A stretch of 33,285 nucleotides of DNA from DAOTTI01 sp034437795 (GCA_034437795.1 DAOTTI010000096.1:1-33285), one strand, 5' to 3'; shown: positions 8,644 to 16,785, numbered from the stretch's first letter. Translations and numbers: made by a program. The notes: generated by a model not told the origin, from the letters alone.

Positions 8644-10032
8644 ATGGATAGAGAGCACGGAGAGAGCTGGTTCGTGGGGATGACGCGCCGCGGCGCGCTG
8701 AGGCTGGCCGCGCGCGCGGCGGCCGGCAGCGCAGCGGGGGCGCTGGCCGCCTGCGGGCTCCAGGCCCCCAAGGGCACAGAGGCTCAGCCCAGCGCCAAGC
8801 CGGTCGAGCTGCTCTTCCAGGATTGGCCGGGCGACTTCATGGACGTCGTGAAGAACGTGGCCATCCCCGCCTTCCAGGCCAGGAACCCGCACATCACCGT
8901 CCGTTACGCCGCCTACACCGGTGACTGGGTGCCGAAGACGCTGGCCGAGATGATCGCCGGCACAGCGCCGGACGTGCTGCACGTCTTTGGCACCACCACA
9001 CGACAGTTCGCCGATCGGCAGCAATTGCTCAACCTGACGCCGCTGGTCAGGAAGGACTTCCGGCCGGCGGAGATTGCCGACTTCCATAAGGCGCAGTGGG
9101 AGGCGATGGTGCTCCCCGGCACAGACTTCCGCTACGCCGTCCCCAAGCACCTGTGGATGGGGTTCCTCATCTACGACCGCGACGCCTTCGACGAGGCCGG
9201 CGTGAAGCCGCCGGACAAGAGCTGGGGCCGTGACGAGTACCAGGCGGCGCTGGCGCGCCTCACGCGCAAGGGCGGGGCGCAGGGCGACCGGTGGGGCGGC
9301 TACATCCCGGCCACCAGCTACGACCGCGTGTACACGCACGTCCTGGGCGACGGCGGGCACATGGTGGATGAACGGGACAAGACCAAGCCCCGCTTTCACG
9401 AGCCGGCGGCGCTGGGTACGTTCGAATGGCTGCGCAGCCGCCTGTGGGACCAGAACGTACTTATCCAGCGCGGCCAGTACGACCGCGAGGACGGCTACAC
9501 CCTGCTCAGCCAGGGCCGCGTGGCCATGATCGAAGAAGGCACGTCCTTCATGTACTGGCTAGCCGAGAACATGAAGCGCCGGTGGGACATCATGCACCTG
9601 CCGAAAGACACGAAGCAGCGCGTCGCCCACCTCTCCTCCAACGCCTACGCGATGTACGCCAGCGTCGAGCAGCGCGGGTCCAAGGATGCGGCCTGGACCT
9701 TCATGCGCTTTCTGGCCAGCCCTGAGTACCAGCGTATGATGCTGCAGGCCAAGTCGCGGGCGATCGTCCCCGCGCGCAAGTCGGTCATGCCGGATTACGT
9801 CAAGACCATGCGCGCCCTGGACCCGCGCCTGCACGCCGTCTCGCTTGAGCTGGTCCAGGAGGCCATCGAGATGGGGTACCACCACGCCGTGGAGCCGGAG
9901 CAGTTCCAGAACCAGGCGGCGGCGATCGAGGTACTGGGCCCGGCCCTGCGGAAGGTCTTTGACGAGGGCGCCCCCGTCTCCATCCTGCGCGAAACGGCGC
10001 GCCTCGTCGAGCAGACGCAGGTGAAACGCTAA
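8644..10032 (+). CDS. ABC transporter solute-binding lipoprotein, family 1 (copy 1)
   Basis: A 462-aa extracellular solute-binding protein. The N-terminus has a twin-arginine-like motif MTRRGALRL (Arg15-Arg16), a hydrophobic Ala/Gly stretch and a lipobox LAAC with Cys37, so export by Tat and lipid anchoring are predicted. The mature part has the family 1 fold pattern: LLFQDWPGDFMDVVKNVAIPAFQARNP is cut short here as an early beta-alpha unit, with GQGRVAMIEEG-type and ASPEYQRMM elements later. GAGGAGGAG at 8631-8639 sets the start. It lies between the two M19 genes, suggesting uptake of a peptide- or amino-acid-like substrate, although this family usually binds sugars. No permease or ATPase gene is nearby. 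Confidence 0.88.
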   Translation: MDREHGESWFVGMTRRGALRLAARAAAGSAAGALAACGLQAPKGTEAQPSAKPVELLFQDWPGDFMDVVKNVAIPAFQARNPHITVRYAAYTGDWVPKTLAEMIAGTAPDVLHVFGTTTRQFADRQQLLNLTPLVRKDFRPAEIADFHKAQWEAMVLPGTDFRYAVPKHLWMGFLIYDRDAFDEAGVKPPDKSWGRDEYQAALARLTRKGGAQGDRWGGYIPATSYDRVYTHVLGDGGHMVDERDKTKPRFHEPAALGTFEWLRSRLWDQNVLIQRGQYDREDGYTLLSQGRVAMIEEGTSFMYWLAENMKRRWDIMHLPKDTKQRVAHLSSNAYAMYASVEQRGSKDAAWTFMRFLASPEYQRMMLQAKSRAIVPARKSVMPDYVKTMRALDPRLHAVSLELVQEAIEMGYHHAVEPEQFQNQAAAIEVLGPALRKVFDEGAPVSILRETARLVEQTQVKR

Positions 10033-10199
10033 ACGCCTCGACGACGTGCGCCACGGGCACACGGAGCGAGGGAACCACGGGATCACGAGCCGAGCTTCGC
10101 TCGCTGTGTCTTCCACTGCATCTCCATGGTGAGCCTGGTGAACGCAGTCAGCGCGGTGAACACGGTGGGTCTGATAAGCGTGGTGACCCTGGAGCGAGC
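10033..10199. other. Intergenic spacer with repeated GGTGA
   Basis: The 167-nt spacer has no gene. GGTGA recurs four times between 10128 and 10186 with irregular spacing, with a GGTGG in the same series. It lies just upstream of the second M19 gene. Its role is unknown. Confidence 0.35.
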
Positions 10200-11312
10200 A
10201 TGCTGCTGCATGAGCCATTGAGCGGCCGGCCGGGCCGCTACAGCTACAACCCGGACGACTACATCGTCGTGGAAGGACACCGCGACCACACGGAGATGAC
10301 GGAGCGCCGGCGTGCCGGCGAGCCGTCGCCGCTGGCCGGCACGATGCTGCCAGCCATGATCGCGGGCGGCTATCAGGTCTCCATCTTTGTCGTCGGGGGC
10401 GATGGCGATCACCACCGCGACGGCTCCGAGCGCCCGCTGGAGGGCTCGCTGGACGTGATGGACCTCTTCTTCGAGGAGATCCGCAAGGTGCCCCAGGCGT
10501 CGATCGTGCTCAATAAGCGCGACCTGCCGCTCCGGCCGGAGCCGGGGACCATCCGCTTCATCCTGGAGATCGAAGGCGGGCGCCCTTTCCAGGAGGACTA
10601 TTCGTCGGGAAGACCGCTGGAGCGCCGCCTCCATCTCTTCCGTACGTTCTACCGGCTGGGCATGCGCCACCTGCACCTGGCGCATAACGGGCGCAACGAG
10701 CTGGCCGACGGGCATGACGACGAGATCACCGGCGGCGGCCTCTCCCGTTTTGGCGTGGCCGTGCTCAAAGAGGCGAACCGGCTGGGAGTGACCGTGACCC
10801 TGGGCCACCTCACGGAGCGCTGCTTCTTCCACGCCCTGGAGGTGAGCGAGCAGCCCTTACTCTGCACCCACTCCAACGCCGCGGCCCTGTGGCCCCACCG
10901 GCGGAACGTCACCGATGCGCAGATCAAGGCGGTGGCGGCGCAGGGCGGGGTGATCGGCGTGCACCTGCTGGCGATGATGCAGAACCCCGCCAGACCCAAC
11001 CTGGATGACCTGGTGGACCACATCCAGTACATGGCCGATCTGGTGGGGCCCCAGTACGTCGGCCTGGGCATCCTCAACCGCGATCCCCGCTATGTGCGCT
11101 GGAAGCCGAGCGCCGGCAAGGACCTGATCCGCACCGCCGACCAGCCGGAGGGCGTCAGCTACCGGCGCGGCCTAGAGATGCTCATCGAGCGCCTGGACCG
11201 GCGCGGCTTCTCCCAGCAGGACGTGCGCGGCATCCTGGGGGAGAACTACCTGCGGGTCTTCCGGCACAATCTGCCGGAGCACTCGCCGGTGTACTGGAAC
11301 TTCCGAGCGTGA
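10200..11312 (+). CDS. Divergent M19-family (renal dipeptidase-like) metallohydrolase, copy b
   Basis: A 370-aa paralog of the protein at 7457, with an extra N-terminal segment of about 13 residues. The predicted zinc ligands are EGHRD (His27, Asp29), EIEGG (Glu125), LGHL (His203) and CTHSN (His224). The segment equivalent to GxGSDFDG reads GLGILNRDPR, even further from the canonical M19 family. The two paralogs may have related but different substrates. The stop codon overlaps the ribosome binding site of the next gene, so b and the oxidoreductase are very probably co-transcribed. No secretion signal is seen, implying that it acts on an imported substrate. Confidence 0.85.
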   Translation: MLLHEPLSGRPGRYSYNPDDYIVVEGHRDHTEMTERRRAGEPSPLAGTMLPAMIAGGYQVSIFVVGGDGDHHRDGSERPLEGSLDVMDLFFEEIRKVPQASIVLNKRDLPLRPEPGTIRFILEIEGGRPFQEDYSSGRPLERRLHLFRTFYRLGMRHLHLAHNGRNELADGHDDEITGGGLSRFGVAVLKEANRLGVTVTLGHLTERCFFHALEVSEQPLLCTHSNAAALWPHRRNVTDAQIKAVAAQGGVIGVHLLAMMQNPARPNLDDLVDHIQYMADLVGPQYVGLGILNRDPRYVRWKPSAGKDLIRTADQPEGVSYRRGLEMLIERLDRRGFSQQDVRGILGENYLRVFRHNLPEHSPVYWNFRA

Positions 11313-11328
11313 AGGAGCAACGGACGAA

Positions 11329-12552
11329 TTGAGCGCGCAACGACGTGAGTACGCGGACGTGGTGATTGCCGGAGCCGGCGTGATGGGCAGCGCGACGGCC
11401 TTCTACCTGGCCAGCCGCGGCCTACGGGTGGTCTTGCTGGAGCAGGGACGCGTCGGCGGGCCGCCGAGCGCGTCCGGCGCCTCGGGGGCGATGATGCAGG
11501 CCCTGTCCGGCCAGGGAACGGCCCTGGAGCAGCTGGGCCAGGAAAGCCGCGCGATGATCCCCGAGCTGGCCCGCGAGCTCTATGACCTGACGGGCATCGA
11601 CGTGGGCCTGACGCAGCCGGGCACGATCGTGCTCGCCTTCTCCGACGAGGACGTGGCGCAGATCCGGCACGGGCGCGTCACCTCCTACCAGCGCCTGGGC
11701 GAGCCCCACCAATGGCTCCCACCGGAGGAGGTGCGCCAGCGGGAGCCGGGCGTGGCCACGAACGTCATCGCCGGCCTGTACCTCCCCGGCTCGCACAACG
11801 TCTACGCGCCCCAGTACGTGAAGGCCCTGGCGCACGGCGCGGGGGTCCGGGGCGCCTTGCTGCGGGAGGGCGTGGCTCTCACGGGCGTCAGCCGCGTCGG
11901 CGACCGCGTATCCGGCGTGGAGACGACCGCCGGCCCCATCGCCTGTGAGGCGCTCGTGCTGGCCACGGGGGCGTGGACCGGCCTCACCTCGCGCTGGCTG
12001 GACGTGCCCTTGCCGGTCGGGCCCCAGCGCGGCCAGATCATGGCCCTGCAGTCGCGCCCCCCTCAGCCGCGGGTGCGCCACATCCTGCATGGCCACGGCG
12101 GCTACGTCATCCCCAAGGCCAACGGCACGTCAGTGGTGGGCGCGACGCGCGAGGCGGCCGGCTTCGACGCGCGGATCACGGCGGCCGGGCTGCACTGGCT
12201 GACCGGCGTGGGCATGCGCATGGTGCCGGCGCTGGCCGACGCCTCGTTCAAGCACGCCTGGTGCGGCTTCCGGCCGATCATGGAAGACGGCGCCCAGCCG
12301 GTGGTCGGCCGCCTGCCGGGCTACCGCAACGCCTACGTCGCCAGCGGGCACGGCGCCATCGGGGTGACTGTCTCCCCTGCCACGGGGAAGCTGCTGGCCG
12401 CGCTTCTCGCCAGCGACCCGACCGCGGCCGAGCGCCTGGCCCCCTTCGATCCCGCCCGCTACACGCACGCCGGCCGCTCTGCACCTGCAGGGAAGTCCTT
12501 CGTAGACGCAGGTTCCGGCGCGTCCACGAAGGACTTTGGCTCCAGAGCATAG
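11329..12552 (+). CDS. FAD-dependent oxidoreductase of the DAO family (D-amino-acid/glycine/sarcosine oxidase type)
   Basis: A 407-aa flavoenzyme with an N-terminal Rossmann motif GAGVMG at 15-20 and LLEQG at the end of the second strand. The DAO-type C-terminal motif is GFRPIMEDGAQPVVGRLPG with YVASGHGAIGVTVSPATGK. Such enzymes oxidise the C-N bond of D-amino acids, glycine, sarcosine or similar amines. The start is TTG at 11329, preceded 11 nt upstream by AAGGAG, which overlaps the previous stop codon. Next to dipeptidase-like enzymes it would fit oxidation of the amino acid they release; this is inference. The last 20 codons contain a strong inverted repeat (12493-12536), and the tail there is unlikely to be part of the fold. 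Confidence 0.88.
   Translation: MSAQRREYADVVIAGAGVMGSATAFYLASRGLRVVLLEQGRVGGPPSASGASGAMMQALSGQGTALEQLGQESRAMIPELARELYDLTGIDVGLTQPGTIVLAFSDEDVAQIRHGRVTSYQRLGEPHQWLPPEEVRQREPGVATNVIAGLYLPGSHNVYAPQYVKALAHGAGVRGALLREGVALTGVSRVGDRVSGVETTAGPIACEALVLATGAWTGLTSRWLDVPLPVGPQRGQIMALQSRPPQPRVRHILHGHGGYVIPKANGTSVVGATREAAGFDARITAAGLHWLTGVGMRMVPALADASFKHAWCGFRPIMEDGAQPVVGRLPGYRNAYVASGHGAIGVTVSPATGKLLAALLASDPTAAERLAPFDPARYTHAGRSAPAGKSFVDAGSGASTKDFGSRA
12493..12536. repeat. 17-bp inverted repeat at the 3' end of the oxidoreductase gene
   Basis: AAGTCCTTCGTAGACGC is followed after 10 nt by GCGTCCACGAAGGACTT. The arms are complementary except for one position and lie within the last 20 codons. The hairpin could protect the mRNA 3' end or act in termination. 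It could also be a short mobile palindrome that landed at the gene end and changed the C-terminus. Confidence 0.7.
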
Positions 12553-13079
12553 TACCAGGAGCTACGCGGTCGGACGTCGGGCTCAGCTAGCACTGTCAGG
12601 GACGACCCTGGCCTGGCTGGTGCACCGCCAGGCCAGCCACTGGACATCGCCTTCCCTGGTAAGCGGGATCGCGTTCCTGAACAGGCCGACTGAGGTCGCG
12701 CGCAATAGTGCCGGAGACGGCGCACCTACAGGTGCCGTTCCCCCGCTCCGCGTCTCCACGTCCCCGTGTCGGAGCGAGAGAGGGAGCGACCCGGCCTAAT
12801 CGCACGGCCATGGCCGGCGTTCCCCCTCTCCGTGTGGGAGCGGGGGCGGCGGGGCCCAGTCGCACGGCCATGGCCGGCGTTCCTTCTCTCCGTGTCGGAG
12901 GGGGGGCGGGGCCAAGCCGCACCCCTGCCCTACTTCGCCCCACCGTGCGGCTTGGCCCCGGCCAAAGGGGGTGAGGTCCGCCCTCCATCCCAGTGCGGCG
13001 CGGCCCCGGCCGAAGGGGGTCAGCTCGGCTGCAGGCGCTGATCCGGAAGTGCTGCCCGCACCTGCCGACTGGCCGCGCG
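12553..13079. repeat. Intergenic block of palindromic repeats (family B)
   Basis: There is no supported gene in this spacer. A 60-bp unit containing CGCACGGCCATGGCCGGCGT is repeated in tandem (units beginning near 12800 and 12860). A perfect 16-bp inverted repeat lies at 12907-12922 and 12945-12960, with a 22-nt loop. CGGCCAAAGGGGGTGAGG and CGGCCGAAGGGGGTCAGC follow. The same building blocks occur at 7109-7365 and 30000-30190. Confidence 0.75.
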
Positions 13080-13108
13080 TTGACAGAGAGGCAGAAAAGG
13101 CATAGAAT
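13080..13108 (+). promoter_or_regulatory. Strong sigma70-like promoter of the desaturase gene
   Basis: A perfect -35 TTGACA (13080-13085), an exact 17-nt spacer and -10 TAGAAT (13103-13108, five of six). The predicted transcription start, seven bases after the -10, is 13115. This is the first base of the GTG start codon, so the mRNA is predicted to be leaderless. Confidence 0.8.
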
Positions 13109-13114
13109 GGCGCG

Positions 13115-15166
13115 GTGGCGTCAGGAGAAGCGGAACCGCGCTCCCGGACGGGCAGCGACTACGCGGAGCTGAAGCGCCTGGTCGGGGAGCGGGGGCTCCT
13201 CACGCCGCGGCCGCGCTACTACGCTGCCACCACGGCCGCCACGCTCAGCGCCATTATCGCCGGCTTCGCCTTTCTCCTGCGGGTCCGCCGCACGTGGCTC
13301 GCCTTCCTGGCGGCGCCATACCTGGCGTTAGCGTTCATCCAAGCTGCCTTCATTGCCCACGACCTGGGACACCGGCAGCTGCTCCGCCGGTCGCGCTGGC
13401 TCGACGCCGCCGGCTTGCTGCTGGGCAACCTGCTGCTGGGCATCGGCCGGTCGTGGTGGATCGACAAGCACAACGCCCACCACAGCCACCCCAACCAGAT
13501 CGACGCCGATCCGGACATCGACATCGCGTTCGTCGCCTTCTCGGAGGCGGAGGCGCGCGCCAAGCAGGGGCTGGCCCGCCTGATCACGAGCTACCAGGCC
13601 TATCTCATGTTCCCGCTCATGTTCGTTGCCGGCGTCTGGAGCTGGCACCTCTATAGCGCGCAGACGGCGCTCGAGCGCAAGGCGCGCGGCGCCCATGCCG
13701 AGCTGGCGCTGCTCGCGGGCCATGCCGTGTGGTACGTGGGCCTGGTGGTCGGCGCCCTGGGGCTGGGACGCGGCCTGCTCTTTATCGTCTTGCACAAGGG
13801 CCTGATGGGTCTCTATGCCGGCTCGGCGTTCGCCGCCAACCACAAGGGCATGCCGGTACTGGGTCCTGATGAGTCGTTGGACTTCGTCCGCCACCAGGTG
13901 CTCACAAGCCGTAACATCACGCCGAGCTGGTTTACCGACTTCTGGTACGGCGGCCTCAACTACCAGATCGAGCACCACCTCTTCCCCACCATGCCGCGAC
14001 CGAGCCTGCGGCCGGCGCGGGACGTCGTGCGCGCCTTCTGCGCGCGGCGCGGCATCACGTACCACGAGACGGGTATGCTGCAGGCCCTTAAGGAAGTCCT
14101 GCGCCACATGCACGTGGTCAGCGCCCCGCTTCGCGCCCGCGGGGCTAGGAGTTATGGCCCAGTTGCCATGCGTTTTGCCATTGCTTCAGGTGAGCCAATG
14201 GCCACATCCAAGGGAGCTGCCCCGCCAGGTACGGAGGAGCGCCCCAGCATGGGCACCTCGCCGCGCCGGCTGCCGCCTGAGGAGGGCATTGGCCACCGCG
14301 CGCCGGACCCGCGGGTCGGGGATCCGCCGGTCACCAGGCTGCTGCTGGTGGTGATGGCCCTGGGCGCCTTGGTGGCGCTCTACCTGGGAGTGAAGCTCTT
14401 CTTCTTTACCGAGGCCGCGCGGCGGGACTGGATGTGGCCGATGCTGCCGTTCGGCATCCGCTTCCTCGGCGCGGTGTACCTGGCGGCGCTCGTCCCCACA
14501 ACGGCGGTAGTACTCGTCCGGCGCTGGTCGCCAGCGCGGCTGGTGGTGCCGGTCGTCATGGCCTTTAGCGGCGTGCTCCTGCTCATGTCGCTGGTGTACC
14601 TGGACCGGTTCCAGTGGGGCTCGTGGTCGCCCTGGCTCTGGTTCGGGCTCTACGTCGTGCTGCCGCTGACGTCGGCCTACCACCTACGGCTCTACTGGCT
14701 CCACCGGCGGCTGCCGCCGGCGCCAGCCGCGACGCTGCCGGGCGCCTGGCGGCTGGCGCTGCAGGCGGAAGGGGCCGCCCTGGCCCTCTACGGGCTGGCC
14801 TTGGCTGCCGTACCGTCCCTCGCCGCCGCCGGCTGGCCCTGGGCAGTCGACGCCTTTCACGCCCGGCTCTACAGCGCCCCCTTCTTCGCCATCGCGGTTG
14901 GCGCCTGGCTGCTGGCGCGCCGCGCGCCGCCGGCCGAATTGCTGACGTTGGGGCTGACGCAGACGGTGCTCGGCTTCTTCCCCGTCCTGGCGGTGGTGAG
15001 CGTGGACGCCGCCTTGCGCCGCGTGAACTGGTCGCTGCCTGGCCCGTGGGTGTGGGTGGGCGCCTTCGCGCTGCTCGGCGCGCTCGGTCTGGGGTTGCTG
15101 TGGGAGTGGTGGACCGCGCGCCGGACCCTGCTGCGGTGGGAGACCTCCTATGCGCCGTCTACATGA
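13115..15166 (+). CDS. Fatty acid desaturase fused to a polytopic membrane domain
   Basis: A 683-aa membrane protein. Residues 1-342 are a di-iron fatty acid desaturase with the three histidine boxes HDLGH (82-86), HNAHH (119-123) and QIEHH (284-288). The Gln in the third box is typical of front-end or acyl-lipid desaturases. Residues 343-405 form a Pro/Arg/Gly-rich linker. Residues 406-683 hold about seven to eight hydrophobic segments of an integral membrane domain I cannot name. The GTG start coincides with the predicted transcription start. The fusion may not be real: one extra G in the GGGG run at 14141-14144 would create a TAG stop right after the desaturase. An ATG at 14198 with AGGTGAG before it could start a separate membrane protein. 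Confidence 0.85.
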   Translation: MASGEAEPRSRTGSDYAELKRLVGERGLLTPRPRYYAATTAATLSAIIAGFAFLLRVRRTWLAFLAAPYLALAFIQAAFIAHDLGHRQLLRRSRWLDAAGLLLGNLLLGIGRSWWIDKHNAHHSHPNQIDADPDIDIAFVAFSEAEARAKQGLARLITSYQAYLMFPLMFVAGVWSWHLYSAQTALERKARGAHAELALLAGHAVWYVGLVVGALGLGRGLLFIVLHKGLMGLYAGSAFAANHKGMPVLGPDESLDFVRHQVLTSRNITPSWFTDFWYGGLNYQIEHHLFPTMPRPSLRPARDVVRAFCARRGITYHETGMLQALKEVLRHMHVVSAPLRARGARSYGPVAMRFAIASGEPMATSKGAAPPGTEERPSMGTSPRRLPPEEGIGHRAPDPRVGDPPVTRLLLVVMALGALVALYLGVKLFFFTEAARRDWMWPMLPFGIRFLGAVYLAALVPTTAVVLVRRWSPARLVVPVVMAFSGVLLLMSLVYLDRFQWGSWSPWLWFGLYVVLPLTSAYHLRLYWLHRRLPPAPAATLPGAWRLALQAEGAALALYGLALAAVPSLAAAGWPWAVDAFHARLYSAPFFAIAVGAWLLARRAPPAELLTLGLTQTVLGFFPVLAVVSVDAALRRVNWSLPGPWVWVGAFALLGALGLGLLWEWWTARRTLLRWETSYAPST

Positions 15167-15593
15167 CTCCGCGCCGGCGCTGCTGCGCCTGCTGCTGTGG
15201 GTATTCGGTGGGGCGCTCCTTTTGCAGGGCGCGGTCTCCGCGGCCGTCGGCCTCGCTGGGGTCCAGCCGCCATCGTGGACCAGCACCCTGTTCACGGTCG
15301 GCACGCTGCATGGCCTGATCCACACCGGCCTGGCCACAGCGCTGCTGGCCCTGCCGGCGCTGGACGTATCCGACCGCGTGCGCGCGGCCGGGGCGATCGC
15401 CTTCGGCCTGACCAGCCTGGCCATGGGCGGCACGTTCCTGCTGGTGGATCGGCCGCTGGGCATGCCCTACGATCCCAGCCAGAACGTCGCTCACTTCATC
15501 GATGGCTCGCTGGCCATCCTGCTGGGCCTGTGGATACTCCTGGCCACACGGTCCCGGGCGCGGGTAGCTCCTGCCACCGCCAGGCTCGGGTGA
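15150..15593 (+). CDS. Small four-helix integral membrane protein
   Basis: A 147-aa protein with four predicted transmembrane segments (about 10-35, 47-68, 80-103 and 113-133). It carries HGLIHTGLA in the second segment and NVAHFIDGSLAILLGLWIL near the end. GGGAG at 15138-15142 precedes the ATG. The gene overlaps the end of the desaturase/membrane gene by 17 nt in another frame, so translation is probably coupled. It resembles uncharacterised DUF4383-like membrane proteins; no function can be assigned. It may work with the membrane domain encoded just upstream. Confidence 0.75.
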   Translation: MRRLHDSAPALLRLLLWVFGGALLLQGAVSAAVGLAGVQPPSWTSTLFTVGTLHGLIHTGLATALLALPALDVSDRVRAAGAIAFGLTSLAMGGTFLLVDRPLGMPYDPSQNVAHFIDGSLAILLGLWILLATRSRARVAPATARLG

Positions 15594-15622
15594 CGCCGGA
15601 GCCCCTGCCCCGTGCTGCTCGC

Positions 15623-16462
15623 TCACGGACGGGAATGAGCCGGCGCCTCCTCTGGGCGCGCTGAGGCCGGCGCCAGCGCCGGCAGCGAGTTAGGGCGCCG
15701 GCGCGCGCTACACGAACGATACAGAATGGCTAGCTGCTTCAGGAAGGACCACACCTCGGCCGGACCGAACTTGCTCATACCCTGCTTGCGGTCGGTAAAG
15801 ACGTACGGCACCTCCACGTATCCGCGGTAACGGGCCCTGGCGATCACCTCCAGGCCGATCTTGAAGCCGATGGGGTTGAGCGAAACGCCTTCCAGGGCGG
15901 CGCGCCGGATGACGAAAAAGCCGGAGGTGGCGTCCTTCACCGGCGTCAGCCACCGCGTCAGCAGGTTGGCGACCGCCGAAACGATCGTCCGGCGCAGGGG
16001 CCAGTCTTCGATCCGCCCCCCGCGCACGTAGCGGCTGCCGACCGCGAGGTCCACGCCGGGGGTCTGCTCGATCGCCCGCACCATGGTGGGGATCACCTCC
16101 GGCGGGTGGCTGAGGTCCGCATCCATCACCCCAATCAGGTCGCCGGAGGCGATCCGGATCCCGTCCAGGACGGCCGAGGCCAGCCCCGCCTTGGCGGGCC
16201 GGCGCAGGACGCGGATGGGGTAGCTGGCCGCCAGCCGCTCGGCAAGCTCGCCAGTACCGTCCGGCGAGCTATCGTCAACGACCACAATCTCGTACGGGAT
16301 CTGCGCCCCCTCCAGGGCGGCGCTCAGGCGCCGGATCAGCAGGGGCAGGGCCCCGGCCTCGTTATAGGTCGGCACGATGACGGACAGCACGTCTGCAGGG
16401 AGTGTAACGGACCGGCGCGGCCCCTGTTGCCAGTGCGCGGGAGCAGTCGGGCAGCTTGCCAC
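15623..16462 (-). CDS. Polyprenol-phosphate glycosyltransferase, GT2 (DPM1-like)
   Basis: A 279-aa family 2 glycosyltransferase of the dolichol/polyprenol-phosphate mannosyltransferase type. Such enzymes load a sugar from a nucleotide sugar onto a lipid carrier at the cytoplasmic membrane face. It has SVIVPTYNEAGALP, DDSSPDGT (Asp63-Asp64), the metal-binding DADLSHPPE (114-122) and GSRYVRGG. KDATSGFFVIRR and a DRKQGMSKFG acceptor-loop motif follow. No C-terminal transmembrane helices are present, as in the short DPM1 class. The start at 16462 lacks a convincing ribosome binding site, and a GTG around residue 25, just before SVIVPTY, is an alternative. The last 30 residues are Arg/Pro/Ala-rich, and a perfect 8-bp hairpin lies within them at 15666-15683. 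It is convergent with the small membrane gene. Confidence 0.9.
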   Translation of the reverse strand: MASCPTAPAHWQQGPRRSVTLPADVLSVIVPTYNEAGALPLLIRRLSAALEGAQIPYEIVVVDDSSPDGTGELAERLAASYPIRVLRRPAKAGLASAVLDGIRIASGDLIGVMDADLSHPPEVIPTMVRAIEQTPGVDLAVGSRYVRGGRIEDWPLRRTIVSAVANLLTRWLTPVKDATSGFFVIRRAALEGVSLNPIGFKIGLEVIARARYRGYVEVPYVFTDRKQGMSKFGPAEVWSFLKQLAILYRSCSARRRPNSLPALAPASARPEEAPAHSRP

Positions 16463-16616
16463 GTCCGGCGGTTGCGTCTGCCGCCCGACCGGTCCGAAGA
16501 AGCTGGCGCCACGCCCGCGCGGCTATCCGCAAGGCAGGTGACGCACGAAACCAAAGCCAAGGTGACCCCCTTGCGCCGGTGCCGGCCAGTAACGGAGACC
16601 CAGCTTGTCCTTGGTC

Positions 16617-16643
16617 TTGGCGCGCTGCCTATGGCCATATAAT
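16617..16643 (+). promoter_or_regulatory. Promoter of the second solute-binding protein gene
   Basis: A perfect -10 TATAAT at 16638-16643. The best -35 candidate is TTGGCG at 16617-16622 with a short 15-nt spacer. The predicted transcript begins near 16650, leaving a leader of about 136 nt. Confidence 0.55.
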
Positions 16644-16690
16644 GGGCGTGAAGCGGCCCGGCCAGCCGCGGTTCGCTGCCTCGGACTGGA

Positions 16691-16727
16691 GCCTGGCCCG
16701 GCGGTCCGGCTATCCGAAGGGCCAGGC
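16691..16727 (+). other. Hairpin in the 5' leader of the second solute-binding protein gene
   Basis: GCCTGGCCC (16691-16699) and GGGCCAGGC (16719-16727) are perfectly complementary, with a 19-nt loop that contains a smaller CCGG-type pairing. The hairpin sits midway between the TATAAT at 16638 and the start codon at 16786. It could be regulatory, but no known riboswitch class is recognised and there is no U-tract. Confidence 0.4.
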
Positions 16728-16785
16728 GTGAAGCAGTGGTCGGGCGCCATGCCGGACAACTAAACAGGGGGGATGGGAGAGCGCC

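Noticed and set aside
12536..13041. Several short plus-strand frames between the oxidoreductase and the desaturase
   Set aside because: They translate the tandem palindromic repeats and have no ribosome binding sites or domain features.
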